From: Pseudanabaena mucicola str. Chao 1806
GTDB lineage: Bacteria > Cyanobacteriota > Cyanobacteriia > Pseudanabaenales > Pseudanabaenaceae
Reading direction: 5' to 3'
Assembly: GCF_030323025.1 (NCBI RefSeq)
Contig: NZ_CP097329.1
Coordinates: forward strand, 899,001 to 963,000
Length of the DNA: 64,000 bases
The position numbers were made by a program, and so were the translations under genes. Of the stretch, positions 46,902 through 56,207 are shown piece after piece; the stretch's first letter is position 1; every line of letters starts with the position of its first letter. The notes beneath the pieces are model-generated. The model did no database searches. It was not told the DNA's origin and was given only the letters and a program-made list of their open reading frames with translations.

Positions 46902-48128
46902 ATGGATACTTGGGAAAGCCTACGCATGGCAGGGAAAACTCTTGCGGCTAATCGATTGCGAAGCACATTAACAATGCTAGGTATTATCATCGGTAATGCT
47001 TCAGTAATTTTAATGGTGGGTGTTGGTCAAGGTGCTCAGAAATATGCCTCACAACAGTTTCAGGCGTTGGGGACAGACGTAATCTTTGTAATTACAGGAA
47101 CTGACAATGCCCGTCGTAATGTGATCGCGCCGCCCAATCGCCTTGTCCTTGCCGATGCCGAAGCGATCGCTGCTCAAGTACCAACTGTCCGCAGTGTCGC
47201 CCCCCAGATCAATGGTTCAGAACTAGCGATCGCAGGTAACAACACCAAACGCGCCACGTTGATTGGCACAACCGATAACTATGTAAAAGTAAGAACTGCG
47301 GATGTTGGGTCAGGACGCTTTTTTAATGCAGAAGATATTAAACGGAATGCAAGGGTGGTGACTTTAGGCTCAGCGATCGCCAAAGATTTATTTCCGCAGG
47401 GTAACGCTCTTGGACAGACAGTGAGAATACGCAGTACTAGCTATGAAGTAATTGGCATCATGTCAGAGAAAGGGGCATTTTTGGGGACTAACCAAGATGA
47501 CACCATCTTTCTGCCGATTTCAACGATGACTAGTCGTCTCACGGGTAAAACCTCACCCTATGGCGTTGCGATTGCAGTGATTAACGTATCCGCAACCAGT
47601 AACGATAATGTCAGTGCAGCCCAGTTCCAAATTGCTAACCTCTTGCGATTACGTCATCGTACTTCTGATACTAAAGCCGAAGATACCTTTACGATTCGTA
47701 CCCAACAGGACGCTTTAGAAATTGTCGGTAACATTACAAGTGCATTAACGATCATGCTTGCTGCGATCGCAGGGATTTCGCTCCTAGTCGGTGGCATCGG
47801 TATTATGAACATCATGCTCGTATCCGTTACCGAACGTACCAGCGAAATTGGACTGCGTAAAGCGATTGGCGCTTCCCCTAGCGACATCCTCACGCAATTC
47901 ACCATTGAAGCAGTAATTTTGTCACTACTAGGTGGAGTGATCGGCACGGCGATCGGGATTGGTGGCATTCTTTTAATCGCCGCAGTTTCGCCACTCCAAG
48001 CAGGTGTGTCCATCAGTGCCATTTGTTTAGCTGTTGGAGTATCTGGGGGCATTGGTCTATTTTTCGGTATTTTCCCAGCCCGCCAAGCCGCCAGACTCGA
48101 TCCAATTGTGGCTCTTAGAAGCATTTAA
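46902..48128 (+). CDS. MacB-like ABC transporter permease
   Basis: This protein of about 408 residues is a four-helix MacB/FtsX-type permease. Its N-terminal helix (RSTLTMLGIIIGNASVILMVGVGQGAQKY) is followed by a large periplasmic domain and three C-terminal helices with IGIMNIMLVSVTERTSEIGLRKAIGAS. The frame is open from ATG 46851, but the ATG at 46902 (MDTWESLRMAG) is the usual start of the family, and it is preceded by TCAGG. The ATPase gene follows after 112 bases. Together they probably export a lipid, peptide or drug. The AAGTACC-like periplasmic part lacks a recognisable substrate clue. Confidence 0.9.
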   Translation: MDTWESLRMAGKTLAANRLRSTLTMLGIIIGNASVILMVGVGQGAQKYASQQFQALGTDVIFVITGTDNARRNVIAPPNRLVLADAEAIAAQVPTVRSVAPQINGSELAIAGNNTKRATLIGTTDNYVKVRTADVGSGRFFNAEDIKRNARVVTLGSAIAKDLFPQGNALGQTVRIRSTSYEVIGIMSEKGAFLGTNQDDTIFLPISTMTSRLTGKTSPYGVAIAVINVSATSNDNVSAAQFQIANLLRLRHRTSDTKAEDTFTIRTQQDALEIVGNITSALTIMLAAIAGISLLVGGIGIMNIMLVSVTERTSEIGLRKAIGASPSDILTQFTIEAVILSLLGGVIGTAIGIGGILLIAAVSPLQAGVSISAICLAVGVSGGIGLFFGIFPARQAARLDPIVALRSI

Positions 48129-48174
48129 TTAAGGAAAAAGTAAAAATTCTCAAGTCACCAACCACCAAAAGCAA

Positions 48175-48201
48175 ATTACGAATTACGAATTACGAATTAC
48201 C
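48175..48201. repeat. Tandem 7-bp repeat (AATTACG)
   Basis: Four units of GAATTAC-type sequence lie between the MacB-like permease and its ATPase gene. The 112-base spacer shows no terminator, so the two are still probably one transcript. Confidence 0.7.
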
Positions 48202-48240
48202 AAAAAGCTAAAAGCTAAGCCCTAATCACCAAATAACTTT

Positions 48241-48996
48241 ATGCTAACCAACGAACTCATCACTCCTATTCCTAGCATCTCTGATTCAAGACGCGAGATT
48301 GTCCGCTTGAATGAAGTTTGTAAATACTATGGTCAAGATGACACCTTGGTCAAAGCCTTAGATAATGTCAGCTTTGTGATTAAACAAGGGGAGTATTGTG
48401 CGATCATGGGCGTTTCAGGTTCGGGTAAGTCCACTTGTATGAATATCATTGGCTGTCTCGATAGCACTACCTCTGGTCAATACTTTCTCGACGAAGAAGA
48501 TGTCTCAGACATGGAAGAGAAGGATCTGGCTAAGGTTCGCAATCTCAAGATTGGCTTTGTGTTTCAGCAATATCACCTCTTGCCACAGTTAACAGCTCTA
48601 GAGAATGTCATGTTGCCTATGGCTTATGCCAATGTGCGTCCTAAGGAACAAAAAGAACGGGCCTCGGCAGCGCTGGAACGGGTAGCGATGGGACATCGCC
48701 TCAATAATCGTCCCAATCAGATGTCAGGTGGTCAACAGCAAAGGGTGGCGATCGCCAGAGCGCTCGTCAATAATCCCGTAATGTTACTTGCCGATGAACC
48801 AACTGGGGCACTTGACTCACATACAACTGCAGAGGTTATTGAACTATTTGGCAAATTAAATGACAGTGGCATTACTGTCGTGATGGTCACACATGAAGCA
48901 GATGTTGCTAGAAATACCCAACGGATTATCTGGTTTCGAGATGGTCAAATTATTAATGATCGCTTATCCCCTAATGATCTTAACCATGTAATTTAA
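48241..48996 (+). CDS. ABC transporter ATP-binding protein (MacB/LolD type)
   Basis: This 251-residue ATPase has Walker A GVSGSGKST, signature MSGGQQQRVAIARAL, Walker B LLADEPTGALDS and H-loop VVMVTHEAD. Its MEEKDLAKVRNLKIGFVFQQYHLLPQLTALENV region is typical of the MacB/LolD subfamily that pairs with FtsX-fold permeases. The N-terminal 15 residues are extra. It is encoded directly after its likely permease partner. The start is ATG at 48241. Confidence 0.93.
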   Translation: MLTNELITPIPSISDSRREIVRLNEVCKYYGQDDTLVKALDNVSFVIKQGEYCAIMGVSGSGKSTCMNIIGCLDSTTSGQYFLDEEDVSDMEEKDLAKVRNLKIGFVFQQYHLLPQLTALENVMLPMAYANVRPKEQKERASAALERVAMGHRLNNRPNQMSGGQQQRVAIARALVNNPVMLLADEPTGALDSHTTAEVIELFGKLNDSGITVVMVTHEADVARNTQRIIWFRDGQIINDRLSPNDLNHVI

Positions 48997-49034
48997 TAAG
49001 TTGCAGTGTCAAGCACCACAACTAAACCTTAAGC

Positions 49035-49592
49035 TTAAGACTTCTCTTCAAAATTAGGTGCGTAAGCTTGAAGTAAATTGCTCAGTTGAGAAAGTAAAGA
49101 GTCTTTATTTACGGAACCAAAGGTAGACCGATCGGGGAAGAATTCAGGAAGATCAAGATTGTGTTCGAGTGCTTCTTTAACCTGCTGAGCAATTAAATGT
49201 TTTAAATCTGCCATAGCCCTTTCTCTTTGGTAATTTGCGCCCTGCTCAGTGGTGGCATATAAGGGAGGTAGACGGTTGAGTGCATAGGCGGCAATATCAC
49301 CCAAGTCCAAAACTTTATTACTATTTGTCTCAATCTCGGCAACCCTTGCTATTGCTTCACTGAGCACTAAATCTTCCATCACGTTGATAAATTGCTTACG
49401 TGGGACAGCAACTACTTCCCCTGTTAGCAAAGCACCCATCAGTCGATCGAGTGCCATGTATTCTTCTACCGACAGTTCAAACGCGCTATCACAAATCCGT
49501 CCAACCTCTGCTTCCATTGCGGGAGTGAAGTAACGATCTTGCAATGCTTGTTCGACAATTGACTCAATACTGGTCTTTTCTGGGTTTTCCAC
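49035..49592 (-). CDS. comFB: ComFB-family protein
   Basis: This 185-residue protein has a ComFB-like domain (about 75-165) marked by FINVMEDLVLSEAIARVAE and AAYALNRLPPLYATTEQG. Published work on cyanobacterial ComFB-type proteins reports binding of cyclic dinucleotides or cAMP and links to competence or cell size, so it is a plausible second-messenger receptor here; I have not tested that. The start is a GTG preceded by AAAGAGA. It lies 24 bases downstream of the GH57 gene on the same strand, which may make a two-gene operon. Confidence 0.8.
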   Translation of the reverse strand: MENPEKTSIESIVEQALQDRYFTPAMEAEVGRICDSAFELSVEEYMALDRLMGALLTGEVVAVPRKQFINVMEDLVLSEAIARVAEIETNSNKVLDLGDIAAYALNRLPPLYATTEQGANYQRERAMADLKHLIAQQVKEALEHNLDLPEFFPDRSTFGSVNKDSLLSQLSNLLQAYAPNFEEKS

Positions 49593-49616
49593 TGTTATCT
49601 CTTTAATAACGTAACT

Positions 49617-51836
49617 CTAAGGTACTTCAATGGGAATTATCGTATACTCAGGTAAGGATATCTGAAAATGCTCTTTTTGGCTGAGCATAATCACTAATCT
49701 TGCAACGGATTGAGGCTTGACTGCCAAATCACTCCAAGGTATGGCTATTTCTAAACATTGTTCTAAACCTATTTTCGTATGAGTTGCTATGGTTTCCCAC
49801 TGAAACTTTTCTAAAGATTCTTGAAGCAGAACTGATTTATTGGCAAAATCAATCACTAGGTGATGGCGAAATAAATAATTTAGTGGTGATACATCAGGCA
49901 TATTAATAAGCCTTACTGGACTATTAGGGTGAATGCGACTTGGATAAAACCACAACAGATGTAACTTACATTGAGCAATGCTCTCTAGATTACTAAATTC
50001 TAGGCGCAAGTAGCAATAAAAATGATCGTATCCATACCATAGGCGTTTGACGGGTGCATTTTGGTGCATTGCCCCTCGCGCTCCGCTAATTTCAATTTTA
50101 CCTGCACCTTGCCAATCGTCATTTTCAAACCTGCCATTAATTAGAGGGTGAATTGGTCTTGTGGGGCGATCATTAGTAGAGATATCATTGGGTTCGAGGG
50201 GATAGAGCAAAGCATGGGGAACTGGTTCATTTAGGGCACGATAAATTACTTGTAAATGTTCACGAAATAAGCGATCGAACATGGCATCGTCATTAGAGCT
50301 ATGTCCTTCCCCAAACCACCAAAACCAGTCAGAGCCTTCGGCTGCCATTAGACTTTCCCAAGCTTCAGGATTATTCTCACAAGTGGCTTCAGGGTGTTGC
50401 GCTAAAACTTGGCGAGCCTCGGCAAGTAATTCCCATGCCCGATTTTTGACTGGATCACCAATCCATGTCGTAAAACTGGAGTCAATCCATGAGCCACCAT
50501 GTAACTGATGAGGCGGAATTTTTTCAATGGGTGGATATTTAGCTAAATACTCCGAGGGAGTGACTAGCTTTAGGTTGTGATTATTAGAAAGGGTTTCATA
50601 CAGAGTCTGTAAAAATGGGTTGCCATCTTGGGGATAAAATTCCCAGCAGTTTTCACCATCGAGGGCAATTGTCACTAGCCAAGGTTGACCATCGGGATGC
50701 TCAGCTAAATATTCATTTTGCTGTTTTTGGATTGTCATCAAACGATCGCATAAATCGTCACTAGCCGCTTGAGGTAAAAGTGCCCCATAGCTAAAGCCAA
50801 TAAGATCCGAAAGCAGGCGATCGCGGAAAATAATTGCTAAGTCTCCATATACAGTTTCGAGGCGATAGGGCTGGTAGAGCAAATGAGGAGCATCGATCAC
50901 CCCACGCTCATCACGGCGGAAATAATGCCCAAGACTCCAGCCCAATACCCCCTCATCTGAGCATAACCACGAGAAACCTTGCTTGGAGATATGGGGCAAG
51001 ATGGCGGGACTAACTGATTGCTCTGATGGCCATAAACCTTTAGGGGCGTAACCGAAATTTTGACGATAAAGTTCTTTAGCTTTTTCTAAATGCAGATTAA
51101 TGTCTGACTCCCATCGAAAGCGGGTATTTGGCAAATACATTTGCGGCACGGCAATACGTCCTGCCTGCGTATCAGCAAGGAGGGGCATGATCGGATGCGT
51201 ATAGGGCGTAGTCGTAATCTCTAACTGTCCCTGTTTTTGCATTTGCCGATGTTGAGGCAAAATGCGACTAATAATTTCGCGTTGTTTGCTGTAGATTCTT
51301 TGACGATCAGCGAGGGTGAAATCTCTACCACGCTCATACCACTCCGCAATTTCGAGATCGGCTTCACGAAAGAGGGGGTCAATCCATGTCAGGTTATGCC
51401 ATGCTAGTAAATCGCTAAAATCAGGCGCTTGCCAATGATTCACGCACCACTCAATACCGTAGGCTTGCCGTTGCGCCAAGAGATCGGCATAGCGATGATA
51501 TGGCTCGATCATTGTCTGGTGATTGGCATCAAAGAAATGTTCGACAATAAAATACTTTTGCGATCGCGTGAGATTATCAACAGGCGTTAAGGTCAATGAC
51601 AAGTAGGGATCAAACGCCTTCCCCTCTACATAGTCTTGCAGTTGTAAAATGAGAGATGGTACAAGATTGATCGTTTGATGTAGCTTTGGGTATCTTGACA
51701 ACATCAATACGAGATCCAAATAATCTTTTACGCCATGCAGCCTCACCCAAGGCAAGAGATACTTGCCAGAGATCGCGCTTTTATAGAGAGGTTGATGTTG
51801 GTGCCAGATAAATACGACATGTAGAGGAAAAGACAT
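49617..51836 (-). CDS. Glycoside hydrolase family 57 protein
   Basis: This protein of about 739 residues belongs to GH57, which holds amylases, pullulanases and glucanotransferases. The opening FPLHVVFIWHQHQPLYKS matches the first GH57 motif. The catalytic (beta/alpha)7 barrel continues through WLVTIALDGENCWEFYP and SDWFWWFGEGHSSNDDAMFDRLFREHL, and an additional C-terminal beta domain follows. The frame is open from 51914, but those residues are not family-like. The ATG at 51836 (MSFPLHVV) fits. Its start codon lies 3 bases from the DUF192 start codon on the other strand, so each promoter lies in the other gene. Likely glycogen or glucan metabolism. Confidence 0.88.
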   Translation of the reverse strand: MSFPLHVVFIWHQHQPLYKSAISGKYLLPWVRLHGVKDYLDLVLMLSRYPKLHQTINLVPSLILQLQDYVEGKAFDPYLSLTLTPVDNLTRSQKYFIVEHFFDANHQTMIEPYHRYADLLAQRQAYGIEWCVNHWQAPDFSDLLAWHNLTWIDPLFREADLEIAEWYERGRDFTLADRQRIYSKQREIISRILPQHRQMQKQGQLEITTTPYTHPIMPLLADTQAGRIAVPQMYLPNTRFRWESDINLHLEKAKELYRQNFGYAPKGLWPSEQSVSPAILPHISKQGFSWLCSDEGVLGWSLGHYFRRDERGVIDAPHLLYQPYRLETVYGDLAIIFRDRLLSDLIGFSYGALLPQAASDDLCDRLMTIQKQQNEYLAEHPDGQPWLVTIALDGENCWEFYPQDGNPFLQTLYETLSNNHNLKLVTPSEYLAKYPPIEKIPPHQLHGGSWIDSSFTTWIGDPVKNRAWELLAEARQVLAQHPEATCENNPEAWESLMAAEGSDWFWWFGEGHSSNDDAMFDRLFREHLQVIYRALNEPVPHALLYPLEPNDISTNDRPTRPIHPLINGRFENDDWQGAGKIEISGARGAMHQNAPVKRLWYGYDHFYCYLRLEFSNLESIAQCKLHLLWFYPSRIHPNSPVRLINMPDVSPLNYLFRHHLVIDFANKSVLLQESLEKFQWETIATHTKIGLEQCLEIAIPWSDLAVKPQSVARLVIMLSQKEHFQISLPEYTIIPIEVP

Positions 51837-51839
51837 AAG

Positions 51840-52493
51840 ATGACTGGCAATATGACTGGCGATACTTCTAGAAATTGTGACACACCTGTTCATAGTTCGA
51901 TCCAAATCCTCCAAAGAGTTTGTATAAAGCTATGTACGATTAGCCTGAGTTTGTCGATGATTGCTTGTAGCTCCCCTGCGGTGTCAGACAGTACTAAGCC
52001 ATCAATAAACCCATCAATTCCCGTAACAACTTCACCACAAACTGCCTCATCTCAGTTCACTCCCCAAACTAAACCGAAACCAGTCTCTGAACTAGGACAA
52101 TATTTGCCAATTACTGCTATTGCTAAGATCGCAGGACGAGAGATTCAGCTAGAGGTAGCTAATACACCTCAAGAACAAGAAAAAGGATTAATGTTTCGTC
52201 CACCCCTAGCCGATGATCGTGGGATGTTGTTTCCTTTCAATCCTGCGCGTCCTGTTGCCTTTTGGATGAAAAATACGCCTTCCCCCCTCGACATGATCTT
52301 TTTGCTTGATGGCAAGGTCGTAGCGATCGCTCGTAATGCTACTACTTGCAACGCTAACCCTTGCCCGATCTATCCAGAAAATGGGGTTGTGGCAGATAAT
52401 GTCATCGAAGTTAGGGCTGGACTCACCACAGAAATGGGTTTACAAGAAGGGGATCAAATTAACGTTAAATTCTTGTTGCCAAAAAATCAATGA
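51840..52493 (+). CDS. DUF192-domain lipoprotein
   Basis: This 217-residue protein has an N-terminal segment ending in a lipobox (CTISLSLSMIAC, cysteine near residue 44) and a Ser/Thr/Pro linker. A DUF192 domain (about 95-215) follows, with QEKGLMFRPPLADDRGMLF and PVAFWMKNTPSPLDMIFL. The function of DUF192 is not established; it is a small beta domain often secreted. The start is ATG 51840, with ATG 51852 the alternative. It is divergent from GH57, the two start codons being separated by only three bases. Confidence 0.85.
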   Translation: MTGNMTGDTSRNCDTPVHSSIQILQRVCIKLCTISLSLSMIACSSPAVSDSTKPSINPSIPVTTSPQTASSQFTPQTKPKPVSELGQYLPITAIAKIAGREIQLEVANTPQEQEKGLMFRPPLADDRGMLFPFNPARPVAFWMKNTPSPLDMIFLLDGKVVAIARNATTCNANPCPIYPENGVVADNVIEVRAGLTTEMGLQEGDQINVKFLLPKNQ

Positions 52494-52658
52494 CCATTAT
52501 AATTCTAGGGTTAGAAATTACTTATATTTACTTTGGTCTTTACTCAGAGTAAGCATTTAGTAAAAAATTCCAAAATGTTCAAAAAACACTTGGTAATTTC
52601 TACGTGAAAGTGCTACAAGTAGCAGTGGTGAATCTTGAGTGAGAGAAGAGTTAAGAAA

Positions 52659-53174
52659 ATGACAGCTAGCAGAGCGCGAATGCCTGATCCACAACGATCA
52701 CCACAACATCTAGATCGGCAGAGTAAGCGCCTGCCTGTGAGTCGCAAATCTTTAACTAGCGAGTCTGCCCCCAATAAGAACGTTAAGCGTCTTCCTCGCG
52801 CTAACTCTTTTCCTTTGCCACTCTGGTTACGACTGCTGATGTCCACCCAGAAACTTTCGATTGTAGTTACAGTTTTACTAACACTTTCTGTATTTGTGAT
52901 TTATGGCTGGACAGTCTATGCCCAAGAGCAGTGGAACCAGCAGTATAAGAAACTAGAGCAGTTTAAACGCCAAGAGCGGCAATTAACTACTGCTGAAAGT
53001 TCTTTTAATAATGAATTGATTCGGTCAGCAGAAAAGAACCCAGGGGAACTAGTACGTGAGCGCCCTGAGCAATCAATTTTTTTACAAGCTGCTCCTCTCC
53101 GTCCCAAGCGTGATGTGCCTGCCACTGTATCTGAGCTTCCCAACAACAAGCAAAATGAAAGTCGAGGCTATTAA
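52659..53174 (+). CDS. Bitopic membrane protein, possibly FtsL-like
   Basis: This protein of about 171 residues has a basic, Pro/Ser-rich cytosolic N-terminus and one membrane helix (LSIVVTVLLTLSVFVIYGW). A short coiled region (QWNQQYKKLEQFKRQERQLTTAESSFNNELI) and a Pro-rich tail with IFLQAAPLRPKR follow. Topology, the leucine-zipper-like segment and the size resemble FtsL/DivIC-type cell-division proteins, but the sequence similarity is weak and I did not identify a diagnostic motif. The frame is open from a TTG at 52635; ATG 52659 (MTASRARMPD) is the better start. It stands between the DUF192 and VOC genes. Confidence 0.65.
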   Translation: MTASRARMPDPQRSPQHLDRQSKRLPVSRKSLTSESAPNKNVKRLPRANSFPLPLWLRLLMSTQKLSIVVTVLLTLSVFVIYGWTVYAQEQWNQQYKKLEQFKRQERQLTTAESSFNNELIRSAEKNPGELVRERPEQSIFLQAAPLRPKRDVPATVSELPNNKQNESRGY

Positions 53175-53308
53175 ATAGATTATTGTGAAGCAGGAGTCAC
53201 CATAATCTGGGTTTGATTTATAACTATGCTGAGCTACTCAAGCCCAGCAATTAATTTAGCTAGTTGTTCGGGGGATAGACCATTTCCCTACCTCCTGCCC
53301 GATAAATT

Positions 53309-53710
53309 ATGAAATACCACCATATCGCGATCAAAACGGCAGATATTTTTCAGGCGATCGCCTTTTATGAGGCGTTAGGTTTTGAAGTAATAGAACGCTT
53401 TACGGCAGGAATTACACTGGCTTGTTGGATGCGAGGTGCGGGCACTCATCTAGAACTCATGCAAGTCCCTGAACCAAAGAATATCCAGAATCCCTTTGGT
53501 GACGAGTATTACGTGGGCTACTATCATTTATCATTTCATGTGGAAAATCTAGAATCCTATTTACAAGATCTCGTGAATAAATTAGGTAAAGTCAAATTGC
53601 TTTTACCGCCTAGAGAACAAACTATTGGTGATCGCACTTATCGAGTTGCCTTTATCGCCGATCCCGATGGATTACCAATTGAATTGATGCAACCCACATT
53701 CCGCTCCTAA
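53309..53710 (+). CDS. VOC-family (glyoxalase-like) protein
   Basis: This 133-residue protein has two βαβββ units of the vicinal-oxygen-chelate fold: KYHHIAIKTADIFQAIAFYEALGFEVIERF and YHLSFHVENLESYLQDLV…VAFIADPDGLPIELMQP. The His in KYHHIAIK and the Glu in PIELMQ sit at the metal-ligand positions of the fold. Substrate unknown; glyoxalase or dioxygenase activity is possible. No partner gene is adjacent. Confidence 0.88.
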   Translation: MKYHHIAIKTADIFQAIAFYEALGFEVIERFTAGITLACWMRGAGTHLELMQVPEPKNIQNPFGDEYYVGYYHLSFHVENLESYLQDLVNKLGKVKLLLPPREQTIGDRTYRVAFIADPDGLPIELMQPTFRS

Positions 53711-53895
53711 TGGAAGTGTAAAATAATTAAAAAAAGGGTGGTGTTTCAAAGTTGTTGGAGCAGAAAATTGGATAAAAACTGAAAAAAAAGTTAGCTAATG
53801 ATCCTAACTTCCAAGTTTTATTTGTTCCCCAACAAGTCTGAAACATTACTAGGAGAATATTTAGGATTAGGAATTAAGGATTTCTTTGTTGACTT

Positions 53896-54007
53896 TAGGA
53901 CTTACGCAGAAGTTGCTCAATCCCTCACCCCCCCGATCCCACTACCAAAGAGCGAGGAGTAATTCTTGTTCCCCTTTCCCTTGGGGAGAAGAGCCAAGGG
54001 TGAGGGT
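53896..54007 (+). repeat. TAGGACTTACGCA end with inverted CCCTCACCC/GGGTGAGGG
   Basis: It begins TAGGACTTACGCA (53896-53908) and holds a loose stem, TCCCTCACCC (53921-53930) with AGGGTGAGGG (53997-54006). It sits just after the lipoxygenase stop on the other strand. The 300-base space before the lipoxygenase holds nothing else. Confidence 0.5.
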
Positions 54008-54010
54008 AAT

Positions 54011-55885
54011 TTAGATATTAATACTTTGGGGAATGCGTGATGGTCGGAGATAGCTATAGTCCAAGATTCTTTGTTCATTACGGGACTTGATCGTTGATTC
54101 GATCGCTTTCAAATCGTCTTGAAAATCCCGTAGGGGCTGCTGAATGCGATCATCTGTGAAATATGCATTGCCATAATCACCTAACGTCGTGTAGTAGACT
54201 GAACCCAGAATATAGGTCATGGTCAACTGACTCTTTGCCTGATCAATCGCAGGTAGCATCGCAAAGAAGTCCTCTTCAGTCGCACCTGTAGTACTGGTGG
54301 GGGCTGGCGTATAGCCCGCTAAGGGAGTTGCAGGGGCATAGGTCATCAAGTCTCCTTGAGGGAAATTCACGGCTGCGTGCTGGGCACTGCCTGTGAAGAT
54401 CAGCAATGTGACGGCATCAATCAAATAAGCAAGGGTGCGAATCTGTCCATTTTGTCCAAAGCTAGTTACGCGACCACCTTCATCTGAGATGATTTCCTTT
54501 GCCCATGCTTGTAATTCTGCATCTTTAAATATGTCATTGTCATTGGCATAATAGATCGATAGATAGTTCTTCACCCAAGTAGAGATCGCTTCCCAAATTA
54601 ATAGAGCATCATCGCGGTAGGGATAGTCGGGTAAGAGGCTTGGATCATCGACACCTCGTTTTTTCAAAGCGATCGGTAATAGCGACTCATTAAAGTTAAA
54701 GGTTTTCACCCCATGCACTGACAAAGCCCTTGCTGAACCGATTGTACCTGCCAAGAGCTTATCAACCGTCCCCCCTGGACTGATTAATCCAGACTGAGCG
54801 GCATCGTTAATGGCGAGAGTGCCTTGGAAATGGGGTTTGAGTAAAATGTAAAGCGGATGGTTGCTAGCTAATTGGCGATTGGTCGCAATTACAAAAGGTT
54901 CAATGACCAAATGCGTTCTCGCCAAGTGACTAATCAATTCGTGATAGTTGGCATCGGCAATCTGCACGACGGTTTTGGCAATTAACCAGTTTGGTTCGTC
55001 ATCAGCTTGCGCCACAAAGATCGGATGGGTACTAGGATCTTGACCGAGTTGAATTGCGATCGGGATTAGGCTCTTTTTACCTTTGGGAATCGCAAAGAGG
55101 ACCAGGGGCGCATTGATATATTTCTGTTTACCATTCGGGAAAGTACTACCAGCGATCGCTTCTAGTTCTGCATAATCCGCCAAATACAATCGCCCCTCCG
55201 CACCTGCTGCTGCCAGCGAATCATTGGCTAAAACCGATTGAAACTGCGCCTCGGTTACAGGAAACTTCGCATCAAGCGTGTTTACTCGTTGAATCATCAG
55301 AGGATTAAAGCCTGCCACCCGCAATCTGGCAAATTCAGCATTACTAATAAAGTATTGACTGATCGCAGGCAGGGAAATAATCCAAAAGAGATCATTGTAC
55401 TCTTGGATATTGGAGCCTTCTAAATCAATGGGATCATCCGCGAGAATATCTGGCAAATCGGCAAGCAATTCCATTAGAGCATTGTCAGACTTGGACATAC
55501 TCGCCTCCAGTAATTTTTTGGAAAATTCAAGTTGTTTCGCCTTGGACTTGTCCTTGTCAATGAATGCTGAGGGATTTGCGAGATCGTTAAGTAGCACCTT
55601 AACGACCACCTTACCCACCAGCAATCCCCACGATAAAGTAAATCGCTCACATGTGGGGACTTTCTCCACCATCGGTAGCGATTCAACGTAGGTGTAGTTG
55701 TATTGATAAAGCTCCCGTGACTTATTTAGGGCTGCTCGACGCTGGTCAATTTCAGGATCATTCTGGGGTAATAGAGGATATTTACTCGAATGCGATGTCT
55801 TGGAGATGAGATCGGCTAAGTCCGCTAACTTATCTGAAAGAAAATTTAATAATCTGGCAACACCGCTTAAAATTGAAAATATCAT
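54011..55885 (-). CDS. Lipoxygenase
   Basis: This protein of about 624 residues belongs to the plant/animal-type lipoxygenase superfamily, non-haem iron dioxygenases of polyunsaturated fatty acids. Iron ligands are visible: H-x4-H in SHLARTH followed by IEPFVIATNRQLASNHPLY, His and Asn in SAQHAAVNF, and the C-terminal Ile (RIPQSINI). The open frame extends to 56026, but that part overlaps a palindromic repeat. ATG 55885 (MIFSILSGVARLL) has AGG at −11 and a hydrophobic N-terminal helix, so I use it. An oxylipin product is inferred. It is rarely found in this kind of cyanobacterium. Confidence 0.9.
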   Translation of the reverse strand: MIFSILSGVARLLNFLSDKLADLADLISKTSHSSKYPLLPQNDPEIDQRRAALNKSRELYQYNYTYVESLPMVEKVPTCERFTLSWGLLVGKVVVKVLLNDLANPSAFIDKDKSKAKQLEFSKKLLEASMSKSDNALMELLADLPDILADDPIDLEGSNIQEYNDLFWIISLPAISQYFISNAEFARLRVAGFNPLMIQRVNTLDAKFPVTEAQFQSVLANDSLAAAGAEGRLYLADYAELEAIAGSTFPNGKQKYINAPLVLFAIPKGKKSLIPIAIQLGQDPSTHPIFVAQADDEPNWLIAKTVVQIADANYHELISHLARTHLVIEPFVIATNRQLASNHPLYILLKPHFQGTLAINDAAQSGLISPGGTVDKLLAGTIGSARALSVHGVKTFNFNESLLPIALKKRGVDDPSLLPDYPYRDDALLIWEAISTWVKNYLSIYYANDNDIFKDAELQAWAKEIISDEGGRVTSFGQNGQIRTLAYLIDAVTLLIFTGSAQHAAVNFPQGDLMTYAPATPLAGYTPAPTSTTGATEEDFFAMLPAIDQAKSQLTMTYILGSVYYTTLGDYGNAYFTDDRIQQPLRDFQDDLKAIESTIKSRNEQRILDYSYLRPSRIPQSINI

Positions 55886-55970
55886 GAATGTACCTAAAAA
55901 AAATCTGTACATCCATATATAAAACCTGTCAGCATTAAATAAGATAAAGTTTTTTAAACTACAGCCTATT

Positions 55971-56036
55971 GAGGCTTTGAGTAGTACAGAAATACTTTTG
56001 AAAGTGTTGCTTCGCGCCACTTTCAAAAATATTTCT
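55971..56036. repeat. ~66-bp palindromic repeat, copy 1 (GAGGCTTTGAGTAGT type)
   Basis: GAGGCTTTGAGTAGTACAGAAATACTTTTGAAAGT leads to a stem closed by ACTTTCAAAAATATTTCT (given as ends; interior GCTTCGCGCC). It matches 57187-57252 with changes only at the loop and a few bases. It lies directly upstream of the lipoxygenase and covers the spurious part of its open frame. Confidence 0.75.
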
Positions 56037-56115
56037 GGGGTTTAAGTAAGCGCAAAGCGCTGTATTGCTAGTCCTCAACAAATAAGCTACGGCGTTTACC
56101 AGTCTGGTGAAGTAT

Positions 56116-56156
56116 AGGTTTGTTTCCCCCCGCCAAAGGCGGGGAAAACAAACCTA
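56116..56156. repeat. Palindrome near the NarL-type regulator
   Basis: ATAGGTTTGTTT pairs with AAACAAACCTAT across CCCCCCGCC/GGCGGGG. It lies between the lipoxygenase start region and the stop of the response regulator (56208), so it can serve as the terminator of the latter. Confidence 0.55.
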
Positions 56157-56207
56157 TGGAAATCGCTTGCTTGAAAAACGCTGTATGCATTGCACAGCTT
56201 ATTTGTT

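Noticed and set aside
48175-48201. CRISPR-like tandem repeats
   Set aside because: The four 7-bp units are contiguous with no spacers; this is a simple tandem repeat.
55886-56026. Lipoxygenase N-terminal extension to 56026
   Set aside because: It is encoded by a dispersed palindromic repeat shared with 57187-57252; the ATG at 55885 is better supported.
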